Below, one piece after another: positions 1 through 11,737 of a stretch of 64,000 nucleotides of DNA. Source of the stretch: Anthostomella pinea (lineage: Eukaryota; Ascomycota; Sordariomycetes; Xylariales; Xylariaceae); the NCBI GenBank assembly GCA_963556695.1, contig CAUWAG010000013.1:806001-870000 (forward strand). Reading direction: 5' to 3'. A model generated the notes under the pieces. That model made no database searches. It worked only from the letters and a program-made list of their open reading frames with translations, and was not told where the DNA came from. How positions within the stretch are numbered: position 1 is the stretch's first letter; each line of letters opens with the position of its first letter. The translations under genes and the position numbers were made by a program.

Positions 1-488
1 TGATTGGGATAGACTTGCCATCTCGCAGTTGGATCATCCTATTGGCAATATTGTCAAACATTACGCCAAGATTGTCGAAGTCTTTCAGGCAGAGGAGGAA
101 GGGAGTTTGGGTGTCAACGACATGGAATGTCACGTCTCCAATAGGGGTGTCAACATGGATCGTGCCAAGGGAATCTAGGGGCTGTCCTCCACCGAATTCA
201 ACCGTAGCTTCTCCAGCGCGTGATTTATTGAGTAAAACTGAGGGTAGTTCATACTGTAAGGCTAGGAATTGACCCTTGCCGGCTGTTGAAACGGAAGCAG
301 CGCCAGAATCAGGCATAATTCCTTGGAATGTAGAACTGGTATATCTATCCAGTATGAAGCTGTCAGACTCGAACCCAACCTGGGAGTTGTCCGTGGCAGT
401 AATTGAATGTTGAAACGCTCGGTCACTAAGTAAGGTGGCTGTGAGGTACTGTACAGCATCGTTGCTACTGTCGCTTCCAGAATCCATG
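1..488 (-). CDS. Retrotransposon pol start: aspartic protease (partial)
   Basis: Immediately after the gag TAA, and in the same frame, an ATG at 488 opens a frame that runs off the left edge of the window. It carries the retroviral-type aspartic protease signature: a hydrophobic strand followed by PDSGAAS (about residues 60-66, near 310-290). Later residues alternate strands as expected for a pepsin-like half. The enzyme would cut the element's own Gag-Pol. Because only one stop codon separates it from gag, it could have been expressed by readthrough, or the stop may simply be a mutation. No integrase or reverse transcriptase sequence is inside the window. Confidence 0.68.
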
Positions 489-493
489 ACGTG

Positions 494-2279
494 TTAATCA
501 TGCGTGTTATCGGGGTCGGAGTCAAGATCTGGCTCGTAGTCGGCCAGGAAGTGAATATAGGCAGGGCCTGTGGTCGGTCGTCCACGAAACTGTTGATCGT
601 GCCGCCATTTCTCTTTGGATTTTTGCTGTTCCTCTGGAGAATGCTTCCACGATCGATAGTCAGGGTCACTACAGATGTAACAACGTCTGGTAACATTGTT
701 ATCTCGTTTATTGTATTGCTTGTCTTTCTGCCGGTGGAACTTGCGATCAATAAAGTACTGATTGGCAGCATGCTGGGCGCTGTTAGTTGAGTCTTCAGAG
801 GTCTGGAGTGATTGTCGGAGCTTGGATGCAAGAGCCTCAAATGTATGAGACGGGGTGAACAATGCATATTTGAGTTCCTTGACGCCACGATAGGCGCGTT
901 CCACAGCTGCAATTAGCTGTGTCTCGCTGAGATATGATGGGCCGAGGGCGTGTTGACAAAGCTGCAGCTTGTCAAGTAATGCCTCGAGGACGTCCATATT
1001 GGACTTGTTGGCATTCTCGAGTCGTGCCTTCAAATTGCCGTAGGTAATTGCAGACCAATCACAATGATACTGCGTCTTGTTGACCTCTGTGTCAAAATGT
1101 ATCTTGAGACAATTATACATGTCAGAAAACATAGAGTGACGGCTAACATGGTGCATGAAATATATTCAGGCTGCGCCAGTAAGCACTTTGAGGGAATACC
1201 GCGTGGAATTGACCAGGTTTGATGCCAATGGTAGAACACGTGTTCAGGAAATAACGCATCTTGTCGTCCAGAATATCATACGGTCTTCCGGAGTAACAGT
1301 CTTCCTTTGTCCATATCTTAGCGAACGTAGCGATGGTTGCAGAAGCAAGATCTTCGTTCGCTACTGGGGCAGGGGGAATCTGTGTATATGGGTCAGGTGG
1401 CTGGTTCTGAAGCCATTGATTGTGCTGCTGGTAGGTCTTGAAACCGGGGTCCGGTGTAACAGTAACATATCGAGGACTGGGGACGAAGCTGTCAATTGCG
1501 TATGCCATCGGGGTTTGTCCGGGTATGAATCCAGCTTGCGGAGTCTGTGAGGGATTCCAATATTGGGGACGTATCGGAGCAGGTGTTCGTAAAGTATCTC
1601 TCAACTGGTTGCTGTCAATGCTCTGGAATGCGATATGGCTCTATGAAACATGCTGCTCAGTAGGTTCGAGGTTAGCAGTATTAGCAGGAGGGGGGTCATT
1701 TTTGTCTTGAAGATCGAAACCAGGTGTGTTGGTATTGGATGAATCAGCGTCATCGCCGTTTTTTTGTGCTTGGATAGCCATGTAACCTTTAACCATTTTC
1801 CACAGGTCAGGGTTTGGATATAATAGTTTCGTCCTGTCAAGCGTGATCTTGTCCCAGACAGGAAGGTCTTCTGCGGTTACGAGGTTGGCAAGTGCATCCG
1901 CGATAGAGTGGTTTGCCTTGCCTAGATAGATTCCTTGGGAAATAAGGCATTTTTGGAAGATGCCTCGGATGGTTCGTTCAATCTTCTCGAAGTTGTCTCT
2001 TGTCCATTCTTCAAAGTCCATTCGGAAGCTCTCAAAGATATTATAAGGGATAGGCTTCTTATTGCCATTATAGCGATCAATGCAGGCTAGGGTGTACGAG
2101 TTGATGTGAATAGTGTCGTCATCTCTCAGATCGACTGGATGGATCATATCGAGGTCGATGGAATTGACAAGGTTGGCATATAGATTGTGCTTGCCAAGGT
2201 ATCGTAGCTTCTTATCTCTCAGGATGTCAGCGGGGTCTTGAGCGACTTGGATTTTGCTGTTGCCACTGCTGGAGGCCAT
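494..2279 (-). pseudogene. Retrotransposon gag, broken
   Basis: The start ATG is at 2279. The first 212 codons end at TAG (1643-1641). The same frame reopens directly after it and runs to 1143 through a Pro/Gln-rich part. The reading then moves to another frame (1156-494) that continues gag and ends with a CysXXCys-type zinc-knuckle-like motif (CYICSDPDYRSWKH, near 685-645) and an acidic tail. The three segments together look like one gag of roughly 590 residues with one nonsense codon and one frameshift. The role would be particle formation and RNA packaging. The alternative, programmed recoding, is unlikely for two separate breaks of different kinds. Confidence 0.72.
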
Positions 2280-2282
2280 CTT

Positions 2283-2560
2283 GTCGGATGTACTCGTGTC
2301 GGATGTACTTGTGTTGGATATGGGCGTGTCGGATGGGCGTGTGGGATAGGCGTGTGGGATGGGCGTGTGGGATGGGCGTGTCGGATGGATGTGTGTCAGG
2401 TGGTTCTGTCAACAATCTGGCATGTGTCGGATGGGCGTGTGTCGGACGGGTGTGTGTCAGGTGGTTCTGTCAACAATCTGACATGTGTCGGATGGGCGTG
2501 TGTCGGACGGGCGCGTCGGATGGATGTGTGGGGGAGGGTTCTGTCAACAGTCTGTGCTGC
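2283..2560. repeat. Minisatellite in the retroelement leader
   Basis: There are two nested periodicities. Short units of 10-12 bp built on GTGTCGGATGGGC / GTGTGGGATGGGC occupy about 2283-2395. A 61-bp unit beginning at about 2392 is repeated from about 2453, with a decayed third copy to about 2555; each contains GGTTCTGTCAACAATCTG. It lies between the LTR and the gag ATG. Confidence 0.85.
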
Positions 2561-2599
2561 CGCGCGGGATATGAGTATTGCTGTGATTGCAGCGTAATC

Positions 2600-2755
2600 T
2601 ATTGCCTCGAGTCGCCTCTGGAGGAACGTTTGCAGTAGAAAACCTCGGCTCTCGTGCTGTGCCTCGAATCGCCTCCTCTGGAGGAACGTTTGTGACAGAA
2701 GATCCAGATCTTTGGCTGTATCCCGAGTCTCGTGTCAGGAACGTTGATACAGTAA
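2600..2755. repeat. Short direct repeats beside the 5' LTR
   Basis: A unit with the core GGAGGAACGTTTG occurs at about 2620-2635 and 2680-2695, each preceded by CCTCGA-TCGCCTC. A shorter relative (AGGAACGTTGATACAG) touches the LTR end at about 2737-2752. The region would contain the primer-binding site on the minus strand; I could not assign the tRNA primer. Confidence 0.55.
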
Positions 2756-3013
2756 GATCTCTTCTTTTCCTTGCTTATCTGTGTTGCCTTGGGAGACAAC
2801 ACTGATCAGTGTTTGAACAGGCTTGAACGATCAATCATAATACTCGAGTATGGGGTCAAGGTCATGATGTTGCTGATGGTTGGATTGAGAGGAATCTAGC
2901 TGGACTCGAAGGTCTGGCCAAGTGCCCTCTCAATCCACTATCTTATCTTATCTAATCATACATGTGGGTCCTGGTATAGATGGTTTGTAGTCTGGAATCG
3001 CATGGATCCAACA
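2745..3013 (-). repeat. LTR of the left copia-type element (family A)
   Basis: On the minus strand it begins TGTTGGATCCATGCGATTCC at 3013 and ends near TGTATCA at 2745. The 5' boundary is supported by a second copy of the same sequence at 31815-31916 plus 32097-32118. The 3' boundary is placed only from the TG...CA rule and the start of the leader repeats, so it may be off by some bases. Confidence 0.6.
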
Positions 3014-5117
3014 TTACTAAAATTAATAATAACCCGTTTATTAAAAAGAATAATAACGTTAAAAACGACGCTTTTACAGTCTTTTAATAACACGGCTTTA
3101 AATAATTAACTAAAAAGCGCTATGAAAAATATTAAGTAATTAAAGGCTTTAAAACGCCGCGTTCGTTATTTTTATCAAAAAAATCAGCTAGTAAAACGAT
3201 CTTACCCTTATATTGTTAAATTAGCTATAGATTAATAATATCATTTACGGCGTTAGTAGCGAAAAACCGGCGCGATTTATTTAAAGCTTATAATACGGTA
3301 ACGAAATAACTAACCGCTTTAAAACAACAAATAAAACACGTAAAAAAAGTGAATATTTTAAAACGATTTTTAAAATTACAAATATATTAATAATTACTTT
3401 ATTTAATATGTAACGGACTTTGAATTTTTATTAGCTCGTAACAATAACGTAAGTAACGTAATTACTTTATCATAATAAAAAGCCCTTCTTTAACGGGTAA
3501 ATATAAGAAGTTTAAAACTAAAAAAACTAATAACAATTTTTTATACGATATATTATTGAAACATTATTTTTAGCTTTTTAAAATAACTTTATAAGCAAAT
3601 TTCGAGGTTATATCAACGACTAATAAGAACAAACGGGTGATACGCAGTATAAAGTAAACGTAAAAGTAATTAAAACGGTTAAACTAATAAGTATTCGCGT
3701 TGTTAATGTTGAAGAAAAAACCACCTTGAATATGACTGCTTTAAGCCTTTGTAAAACGGTAACGAAGATAAAAGCGACTTTAAAAACCGATTAAATAAAG
3801 CGAAAACCACACCGTTAAAAATATACGATATGACCTTTTATAAGATTAAAAAATCTCGTTATTTAATTTAATTTAAACGAAAACCATTAAATAAGTATAA
3901 TAAAAGCGCTAATACCAGTGTAGTTATTAAAGCGAAAAATTTATTATTAAAAGATGAAACGTATATATTAACCTATTATACGCGACTTCATTTTAACGCG
4001 TTAATAATAGCTTAAGAGTGTTAATTTGACGTAGCGCACGTAATAGTATATATATATATATAAGTACGGTAAGGTAGTATTTATACGGTTATAAGTAAAA
4101 GGGAAGAAGCAGAAAGTATTGTAATCGATTAATTTCTTTTTTTAAACACCGAGCGTATAGTAACTTAACTACTAGAAGTAATAACGGGTAATAAGACTTT
4201 ATTAATAAGGATTTTACCACTTTATACGCGTATACCGCCTGCTTAATTAGATAATAATATCGTTGTTTGAATTAAACTTTTACCGCGTTTCCAAGCGTTC
4301 TAAAGCTCTATTATCTCCTAGCGTTATTATATAAATTAGCTGTTTTAAAGGTTAAAAAAGCAAACTGCTTTATTATAAAAGTAAGCAGCGTGATAACTAG
4401 TAATAATTAATAGTTATAAAAGCGTGTAAAAATATCAATACTTATTAAAAGTATTATAACTAACAACAGGTTATAAAAGGATAAAAAAGGTAAATAAAGA
4501 CTTTAAAAGGTAAAAGAAAAAGCATTTAAACGTTATTTAATAGGGTTTTTATTTAATTTTAAATAAACGGGTATTAAAAGGCTTTTATAACTGTATTTAA
4601 ATAAACATTTTCCTTATAAATATATAATTAAAACACAGATTATTATTTTATTTTATCTCAACCTTATTTAAATCTTTAATTTATATATAATATTTTATTT
4701 AAAAACTTTATTTCTATAGTTTTTAATAATGGTAACAATAATATATAAATATTTTTATAATAATTAATTTGAAACCATAAGCGCTTTATTTTATTTAATC
4801 GCAATTACAAGTTAATCACTCTGTTAAACTTATTATAGTACTTTACGGTGGTTTAAAGTTTAAAGTGTCTTAAAATTATTATAAAAATATAACCTTTTTA
4901 GTTATAGAGTTTATTAAGTTACTTAATAATAAGTTTTTAACATTCAAAAAGTTCCAAGGTAAGCTAGTTATATTATTTTACAGTTTAAGCTTTAAAAAAT
5001 GTGGGTTTAAAGCTTAATTACAAAGATAATAAGGCGTATTAACGCTGTTTTAACTGTAATGTTAAAACGCGTTATAACAACGTCTGATTATACGAGATTA
5101 AAGGTTTTTATTACACG
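3014..5117. repeat. AT-rich RIP-like island
   Basis: About 2.1 kb of strongly AT-rich DNA rich in TTAA, TAAT and TATA. CG dinucleotides persist (CGTAAT, GCGCGA, ACGCG) while CA and TG are scarce. That is the pattern left when CpA is turned into TpA on both strands, as in fungal RIP. No reading frame of useful length survives. It is probably one or more dead transposons, but I could not recognise a family. It ends exactly where the LTR at 5118 begins. Confidence 0.75.
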
Positions 5118-5320
5118 TGTCAGATGTTGAATCCCAGATATAGTGCCCTTAGGTGCAGTACCCATTAGGGGGCTGTCAAAGGAACAGTGGATCCACCCTT
5201 GCATGGTGCAGTATGGTATTTAGCTGTAGATTAGCCCTGCCAAGCATACTTGAGAATGACAATAACATTTACAGCGACCGCTCACACCCCCAAGACTTGT
5301 GACCCTTCTAGAATCTCACA
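5118..5320 (+). repeat. Left LTR (family B)
   Basis: Starts TGTCAGATGTTGAATCCCAG and ends TCTAGAATCTCACA, giving TG...CA ends. It is about 203 bp and closely matches 11738-11940 along its whole length, with scattered transitions. Confidence 0.9.
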
Positions 5321-5406
5321 TGATAGTATCTCGTTCAGTTTACTGTTGAGTTGTCGCTGTAATCATACAAATCTGTTGTTCCTCTGACTGACAAATCAAT
5401 AATACG

Positions 5407-7430
5407 ATGGATCCCACCACATTGACTGCTACAGAGCAGGGCGAGCCGAGCGGCCAAGGAGGCCAGCGCATTGTCACGCCTGACACACACAGCTGCGAGT
5501 GTATGAGAAGGTGGTTGAAGCGGAAGATTACGATGACAATCGTCAGCACGCTGCTGCCGTTGAGCAAGACAACGCTTCAGAGTATTCAGCTGCCTAAGGA
5601 GACATTGAAGACTGCTAGTACGAGCCAGTCATCGGCTACTACGAGAGCAAGAAGGGCCAGGAAGAGCCCTATGACAGCACAGAAGACGCTGATAAGGACA
5701 GCGACAAAGACAAAGCCGCTCACTATGAGGGAGACAACGAAGAGATCTCCCCTACCCTCCAAGCACAAATCTTAGAAGGTGCACGTGCCAAGAAGGCGCA
5801 GAAGGCAAAGTCAGATTGCTGCCTTACCTTTACAGAGATCTAAAACCTCTCAAACTTGAGAGATCATATCAACAAGGTCCAAGAGACTACGAGAGCTCAC
5901 CAAGGAGTACACACGCGACTAGAAGGAACGCAATATACACAAGCGAGCTCTCGCTGAGGCCAACAAGAGACTTGCTAAACAGTAACAATTGAGAGCCAAG
6001 AACGCCAATACCTCTGAAGCAAGTGGCGCTCGCCTTGACCCTGAGAATCGTGAGAGATTTTAAGGAGCGGAATCAGAGCCTTGCCCCGTCAAGAAGCGGA
6101 GCAAGCATCAGGATCCCCCTGTCACAGATACGGGGCTTTCGGCGCTCTTTGAGCAAGGAGTCACCCCTTAGAGGGGCAGTAGAGACATTGCGAAGTCCAT
6201 TAAAGGAGAGAGACTGCACCGATCGCAGTCAATCTTTGAGCCTCCTTCACAGTTTGGTATACAACGCGTGTTTGACAGATCAGGCCCACCTTTTGACTCC
6301 TCCAGCTTGTCTGATATGAGCTCGTCAGATGACTCTGATAACGAGAGGCACCACTCTCGGCACTATCATCGTTACCGAGAGAAGAAGAAATCCCGCAAGA
6401 ACAAAGGTCTTGCTTGGGATAAGCTGAAGAGCAGTGAATGGCCCAAGGATCAGCTTCTTACTGGTCTTGGCAACTTTAAAGAGTGGCTTGAGACCCTTTC
6501 TGTCAGCATGGAAGTGATTGGCTATAAGGCAGGCCGAGAACTCACTCAATTCGATCGTCGATCGTCTAAAGCTCATAGAGATCATACAGAAGACCTCCAA
6601 GACCGATCCAAAGTCAAAGCTCAGCCTTGTTGCCTTGATTAAAGGTATCAGAAACGGTGAAGAGATGTTGGAGCTCCTCTATCACTTATACACGCTCACC
6701 AGAGAGTAAGCGAGGCCTCGTCTGGAAGCAACTAATAGAGCTCATATATAACGGCAACTGCCCAATTGCATACATACAAAATGGCGCAAGAGAGTGCGTG
6801 CTTACAAGGACTGCGGCATCAAGTCAGTTACACATGAGAATGAGCTAATCCTTCTGTTTCTTGAGAAAGCACGCCCCAAGGTCAGCTTCTAGGTGCGCCG
6901 TATCAATATTGCCAGGGAGTCGCAGCCCATGATCCTTGAACAGATCATCAACAACTTCAACAAGGAGTTTCATGATTGTATTAACAAGAAGGCCAGCCCA
7001 GAGAAGAAGGGCGGCTCCGCCAACCAAGCTGAGTCTTAGTAAGGCCGCTTCAATAACCAGAACGGCGGCAACCCTTCAAATAGGGGCCGCAAGAACAGCA
7101 GAGACAGGGACAGAAACAGGGGCAGAGGCCGCGGCGGGCACACTTAGCAGTCTGACCATAACAATCAGAGTGGCATACGTTGCTACAACTGCGGCAAAAC
7201 GGGCCATATTGCCAAAAACTGCACCAATAAGCAGAAGACCAATAATAACGCCGCACGTAGCGGCGGTGATCATAGTGACAAAGGAGCAGAAGCTTTACAC
7301 GGAGCCTCCCACTATGCTTCACGATCACAGCCGCATCCGCCAGCAAGGCTTAGAGAGTTTGCTGGCACCACAAGGAACGGCTGGAGTAACTCTGCCACGG
7401 GAGGCAGCCTCATGATTGACCTCTAGAAGT
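5407..7430 (+). pseudogene. Copia gag, broken
   Basis: The first ATG after the LTR is at 5407. A short open segment then passes into other frames (acidic Asp/Glu/Lys-rich stretch at about 5500-5840, Ser/Asp/His/Arg-rich stretch at 6268-6640). A zinc knuckle of the CX2CX4HX4C type, CYNCGKTGHIAKNC, is encoded at 7181-7222. The product would coat the element RNA. Several stops and frameshifts lie between these segments, so no full-length Gag can be made. Boundaries with pol are approximate. Confidence 0.7.
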
Positions 7431-7594
7431 GGTACGATGGAGAGATTTGTACCAGGGCTCTGGCTGATCAGGAGTGCCACAGCACACCTGATCAATACGC
7501 GCCTACAATTACACGCTGTTTGAAGTGCTATAGCACATCTGATCAGAAGCAAGAAGGTAGATTCGCCTAGATTTCTGCTAAGGTCAATGCCACT

Positions 7595-9400
7595 ATGGCA
7601 GACCTCGCTGGCAGCCTTGTCAGCTGCTTCCCAAAACCTAGGGAGAAGGCGCTCCCACGAACCAGAAAGAGAGCGCCGCAAGGGGGTCAGATCTCACCTA
7701 TAATGTCAGGAATAGCTGTTACATGCGCCACTTACGCATTTAGCAGCAAGGCGATGTACCCCCACCAGCTCTTGCTATGGGACAGCAGATCAGATGTTCA
7801 CATCATGAACGAGCTTAATGACTTTAAGCCCAAAACCCTTGTGAATCTCAGTAATAAGCCGTTCCCTGTACAGACAAGGAGAGGCATTGTGTTTGCCACC
7901 CAAATGGGCACTGCTCTTCAGCAAGTACAATCACCAGAGGGCGAAGCACTTGACATGAGACTGCGATATGCTTTATATATTAGAGACTTCCCGATTAAGA
8001 TCTGGTCAGGGGATCTCTTCTATCAGCACAGGGGCTACCTGGAGGGCAACCTGCTGAAGGACCGGGACGGTAGCTGGTCCACTGAGCTCAATGTCCCAAA
8101 GAGAGGTTTTCTCATCTGGAAATGGGGTGAGAGAGAGCCTGATCTAGGCAGATCACAATGAAGGTACGCATCAGAGGGCGAACGTAGGAATGAGGAGCTA
8201 CGCAAGGTGCTCCTGACCTCGCTCTCTGGCACAACTTATCGAATGATAGATAAGCTACTTCAGAAGCTCATCCTCTGGCACCGACGACTGTGTTATCCAA
8301 GTACTGAAAGGCTGCGGATGACAATCAGGATGATCACAGAGATCGACCTGAAGCCAGAAGACATTATTGACATCCCTTGCGCTGCCTATGAGCGCGCGAA
8401 AATCAAAAAGTTCATCTCTAAAAAAGCACACGAGCGTGCTAAGTACGTCGGGGAGATCAGTCACATTGACTCAGGCACTTGTACACCAATCTCAATGAAA
8501 GGGAATAAGATATTTGACATCATCACGGACGACAAAAGCCGCTATCGCGAGCCCGCATGCCATCCGACAAAGCACGGTGTTGCTGATCACCTTAAGGAAT
8601 ACATCACCAAGATGAATATCGCGCTCATAATAATGCCACTTATTGATGGCCACGCTCGCCGCATGAGTATTATCTAGAGGGCGCAAAATGGGCATGTCAC
8701 GCCTTGAAGCACGCTGCAGAGAAGATAGGATTCAACTGATCATCTCCTCACCAAATAACCAGTACCAGAACGGCGTTTCTTAACGCAGCATCCAGTTTTG
8801 TATAGAGGAGGCTTGCGCAACTGGCCTTCAAATGAACATCCCAAGCTGCTTCTTGGATAGCACAACATCCTGTACGATCACAACCCTAAATCGAACAGGC
8901 CAATCAACTCTAAAGGATTGCACTTCGTACAAGGAATATATAAGTAGGATAGACCCCCTCTACGAGTACTCAGTCTCTGCAGACCAGTTCAGGATCCCGG
9001 GATCACAATATTTTGCCCTGATTAATAAGAACCTTTATATCACCTCTAAAAAGCTCAAAGCAAAAGGAGGTAAGGCTATCTTTCTTGATTATCAAGGCAC
9101 ACAGAACTACGAGGTCTGGCTAATGGAAGGCGGCCGTTATCTGACAACACCGCACATTTGTTTCCTTGAGCACGTCAGACATGATGATTCCCCAGATCCT
9201 CGTGATATCATCAGGTCCTTGCCCCCAGCCGCGCAGAGGCGACTGAGGCTCAGGAAGAAGGGCAAACAGACAATTAGAATCAAGAACTGTGATCTCAATA
9301 TTGTTAAAAAATATTACAGGTGACGAGGGCACTGTGAAGCGCAAGCGTGGGCGCCCAAAGAAGAAGCACCACAACGTGTATTAATTGCGCGTTGACTTCC
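7595..9400 (+). pseudogene. Copia pol, first part: protease, GAG-pre-integrase, integrase (broken)
   Basis: A protease-like active site is read near 7780-7815 as WDSRSDVHIMNEL, where the family has DSG: the glycine is arginine here, a G-to-A change. The GAG-pre-integrase signature LWHRRLCYPS lies at about 8273-8302, followed by a CxxY-type remnant of the integrase zinc finger. The first catalytic Asp region follows (HIDSGTCTPIS, about 8464). The remaining integrase core (8680-9320) is spread over frames with stops. The role would be Gag-Pol cleavage and chromosomal insertion. It is dead as it stands. Confidence 0.7.
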
Positions 9401-9813
9401 CTGAATCCAATGAGATCAAGAGCGACCTGAAGATGTTCTCAATCCAAGAGGGCGAGAGTGGCAAGGAAGGCGGCTCGGTAGCTGCTTCTGACTCTGATCA
9501 GGACAACTCTGACGGCTATTTCAATCCTGAAATGTTTGATCATAATGCGTACTTTGCAAGGGAGCGCGCCACGACGGCAATGTCCCACAATACAGCCACC
9601 ACCATGGATCAGATAAACACTCAAATTATGAAGGAGCTCCTCAAAGACGAGCGAGAGTGCCTATTCGACCCTGATCAGGACGACCCTGGCAATCACAGCG
9701 CAGCCATGTATCATATAAGGATACTATTGCCTAGCTATAGGCTGATAAAGGCCCAAACAGCTACAGACCCTACCTTTAAAGAAGCCATAAATAAACCAGA
9801 GAGGGAGCTGTAG

Positions 9814-11609
9814 ATTGCAGCTATCTTCAAGGAGATAAGAGAGAACCTTGAGCGCGGCACCTTCGGCTTCAAATGCACCAGCGAGGCTATCACAGGCCAT
9901 CTGATTGACGCAAAATAGGTACTGAAAAGGAAGTTCCTATCTGCTAGTGAACTTGACAAGTTCAAGGGCAAGATCTGTGACAGAGGATTCACACAGCGCA
10001 AGGGCATTGACTACAATGAAACCACGGCTTTTACAGCGCGTTTAGCATCATAGAGGATACTAATGGCGCTTGCCGCTTCACTAGAATGACACATCATCCA
10101 GATCGACTTTATCACGGCGTACCTGAACGGCAAACTTTAGGAGCGTATCTTCATGAAACAGTTCCTTATGCTGTATGAGTATTTCCAGGCCCATCCTGAT
10201 CAGGCCAGGCTGTATTGCTATACTCCTAAGAAGGTTATCAAGCTGTTGAGACCACTGTACGGCCTCAAACAGTCAGACGCAATGTGGCAGAAAAAGGTAC
10301 GCAAACTGCTTAGCAAGCGCGGATTTGAGCCCATGATATTGGATGACGCGATCTACTTCAATAGTGCTACAGGTGAGGTGATCGCCTTGTATGTGGATGA
10401 CTTCTTCCTTTTTGGATCTGATCTTTAGTGTCACAGCGAGCGTACTGAGGAGCTGGGACATGGCCGGCAGCAAGCAGCTATTACTCTATTGACGAGAATA
10501 TCAAGACTAGAGAGGAAAGGAAGAGAGAGAGAGAGATAGGTACAGTGGGAGGTTGCCCCTTTAAGGGATCCTCTGGTCAGATCCTTCCCCTATTAGGAGG
10601 TATCCACTTGTCATGTGGGAAGGTCTGTGCAGGCCGCCACAGCCGTCACATTTAGCGCCTCATGGACCTTACCAAGTCTATCAAGGAGGATGCACTGATC
10701 ATAGGCAAAGGAGCCGCAGACTGGTTTCTTGGTATTCGGATTGTTAGGAGCACTGACAACGGCGATGTGAGGCTTGATTAAGAGCAATATATTATAAAGG
10801 TCGCAGAGAAGCTGGGTGTATAGCATACCAACCCTGTGATCTCTCTCCTGGATCTCACAACGGCTAAAGAAGCCACAAAGCACACTAGAGAGGCCTCTGT
10901 AAACAAAATCCATAATTACGCCTCAGCAATGGGCCAGTTCATCTTTCCAGCATGTATCGCGCGCCCTGACCTAGCTTTTGTGGCTTCCACCTGGGCACGA
11001 TTCATGAACAACCCGTCTCTTAGCCATCATCAGGGCCTCAAGAGGGTTACCAAATACATGAATGGGACCCGGAAGAGAGCCATACGATATAGGCAATTGG
11101 CAAAGGATCATCCCTATCGCTGTTTCAACAAGCTGGGACTCTATGGAGCTGTAGATTCAAGCTTTGGGACCTGTCCAGATACTGGCAGATTAGTTACAGG
11201 CTTTGTATTTTTCGTTTCTGGCGCTCTTATCCTGTGGCATTCAAAGCTGCAGACAGTGGTAGCAATGAACACCTCTAAGGCTGAATACATCGCTCTCTCA
11301 GGGGCAGCAGGAGATGCGGCATAGATCAGGAGCTTCCTCACAGAGCTCAACTTGATGCCAGAAGGACCAATTACCTTGCTAGAAGATAATAATGGCACAA
11401 TTATGTGGATAAAGGAATCACAAATGTCAAAACAGAAGCGCCACATCTGTATCGCATACCATTACGCTCGTCAGGAAGCTGATGCTGGCTATATCAAGGC
11501 CCAGTACATCAAGAGCAAGGAAAATCCAGCTGATGGATTCACCAAGGCGCTCTCAAGGACAAACCACAGGGAGTTTGTACGGCTATTAGGCCTGGAGGAC
11601 TTCGAGTAG
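9814..11609 (+). pseudogene. Copia pol, second part: reverse transcriptase and RNase H (broken by stops and an insertion)
   Basis: Reverse transcriptase blocks are clear: a fingers region from 9814, IQIDFITAYLNG at about 10098, LRPLYGLKQSDAMW at about 10247-10290, and the YVDD catalytic box at 10390-10401. RNase H follows, with AVDSSFGTCPDTGR at about 11149 and TSKAEYIALS near 11275, ending in a natural stop at 11609. In-frame stops occur at Trp- or Gln-like sites (for example before VLKRKF, RILMAL and ERIFMK). Directly after the YVDD box the gene is split by the element at 10429-10650. Removing that element and one target copy would rejoin the frame. Confidence 0.82.
10429..10650 (+). mobile_element. 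LTR-like 222-bp insertion with 5-bp target duplication TTTAG
   Basis: It begins TGTCACAGCGAGCGTACTG and ends GCCGTCACA (TG...CA, with matching TGTGACGGC-type inverted ends). It is flanked by TTTAG at 10424-10428 and again at 10651-10655. A second copy lies at 32366-32577 on the other strand with a different 5-bp duplication. The inside has an (AG)n tract near 10525 and no coding capacity. Size, ends and target length suit a solo LTR or a terminal-repeat miniature element. Confidence 0.85.
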
Positions 11610-11737
11610 ATAGACAGATGGATCACCAGATTATTGGCTTGGAGTGCTGTAGCACGCCTGCCGTGATCTAAGATAGATAGATAGACCGTGATTTTGCTGA
11701 TTTCAGAGTGCAATTACACCTTTCGGGCAAGAGGGCG

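Larger units (their letters stand above)
1..3013 (-). mobile_element. 5' part of a Ty1/copia-type LTR retrotransposon, cut by the window edge
   Basis: Reading on the minus strand, this holds an LTR (about 3013-2745), a repeat-rich leader (2744-2280), gag pieces (2279-494) and the start of pol with an aspartic protease (488-1). The rest of pol lies to the left of the window. Gag is broken by an in-frame TAG and one frameshift, and gag and pol are separated by a single in-frame TAA, so this copy is probably inactive. Base composition is near that of the genes, unlike the AT-rich island that follows it. Assignment to the copia group rests on the gag and protease layout and is an inference; integrase and reverse transcriptase are not visible. 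Confidence 0.8.

Noticed and set aside
2283..2560. CRISPR-like array
   Set aside because: The repeats are contiguous degenerate minisatellite units with no spacers, in a eukaryotic retroelement leader.
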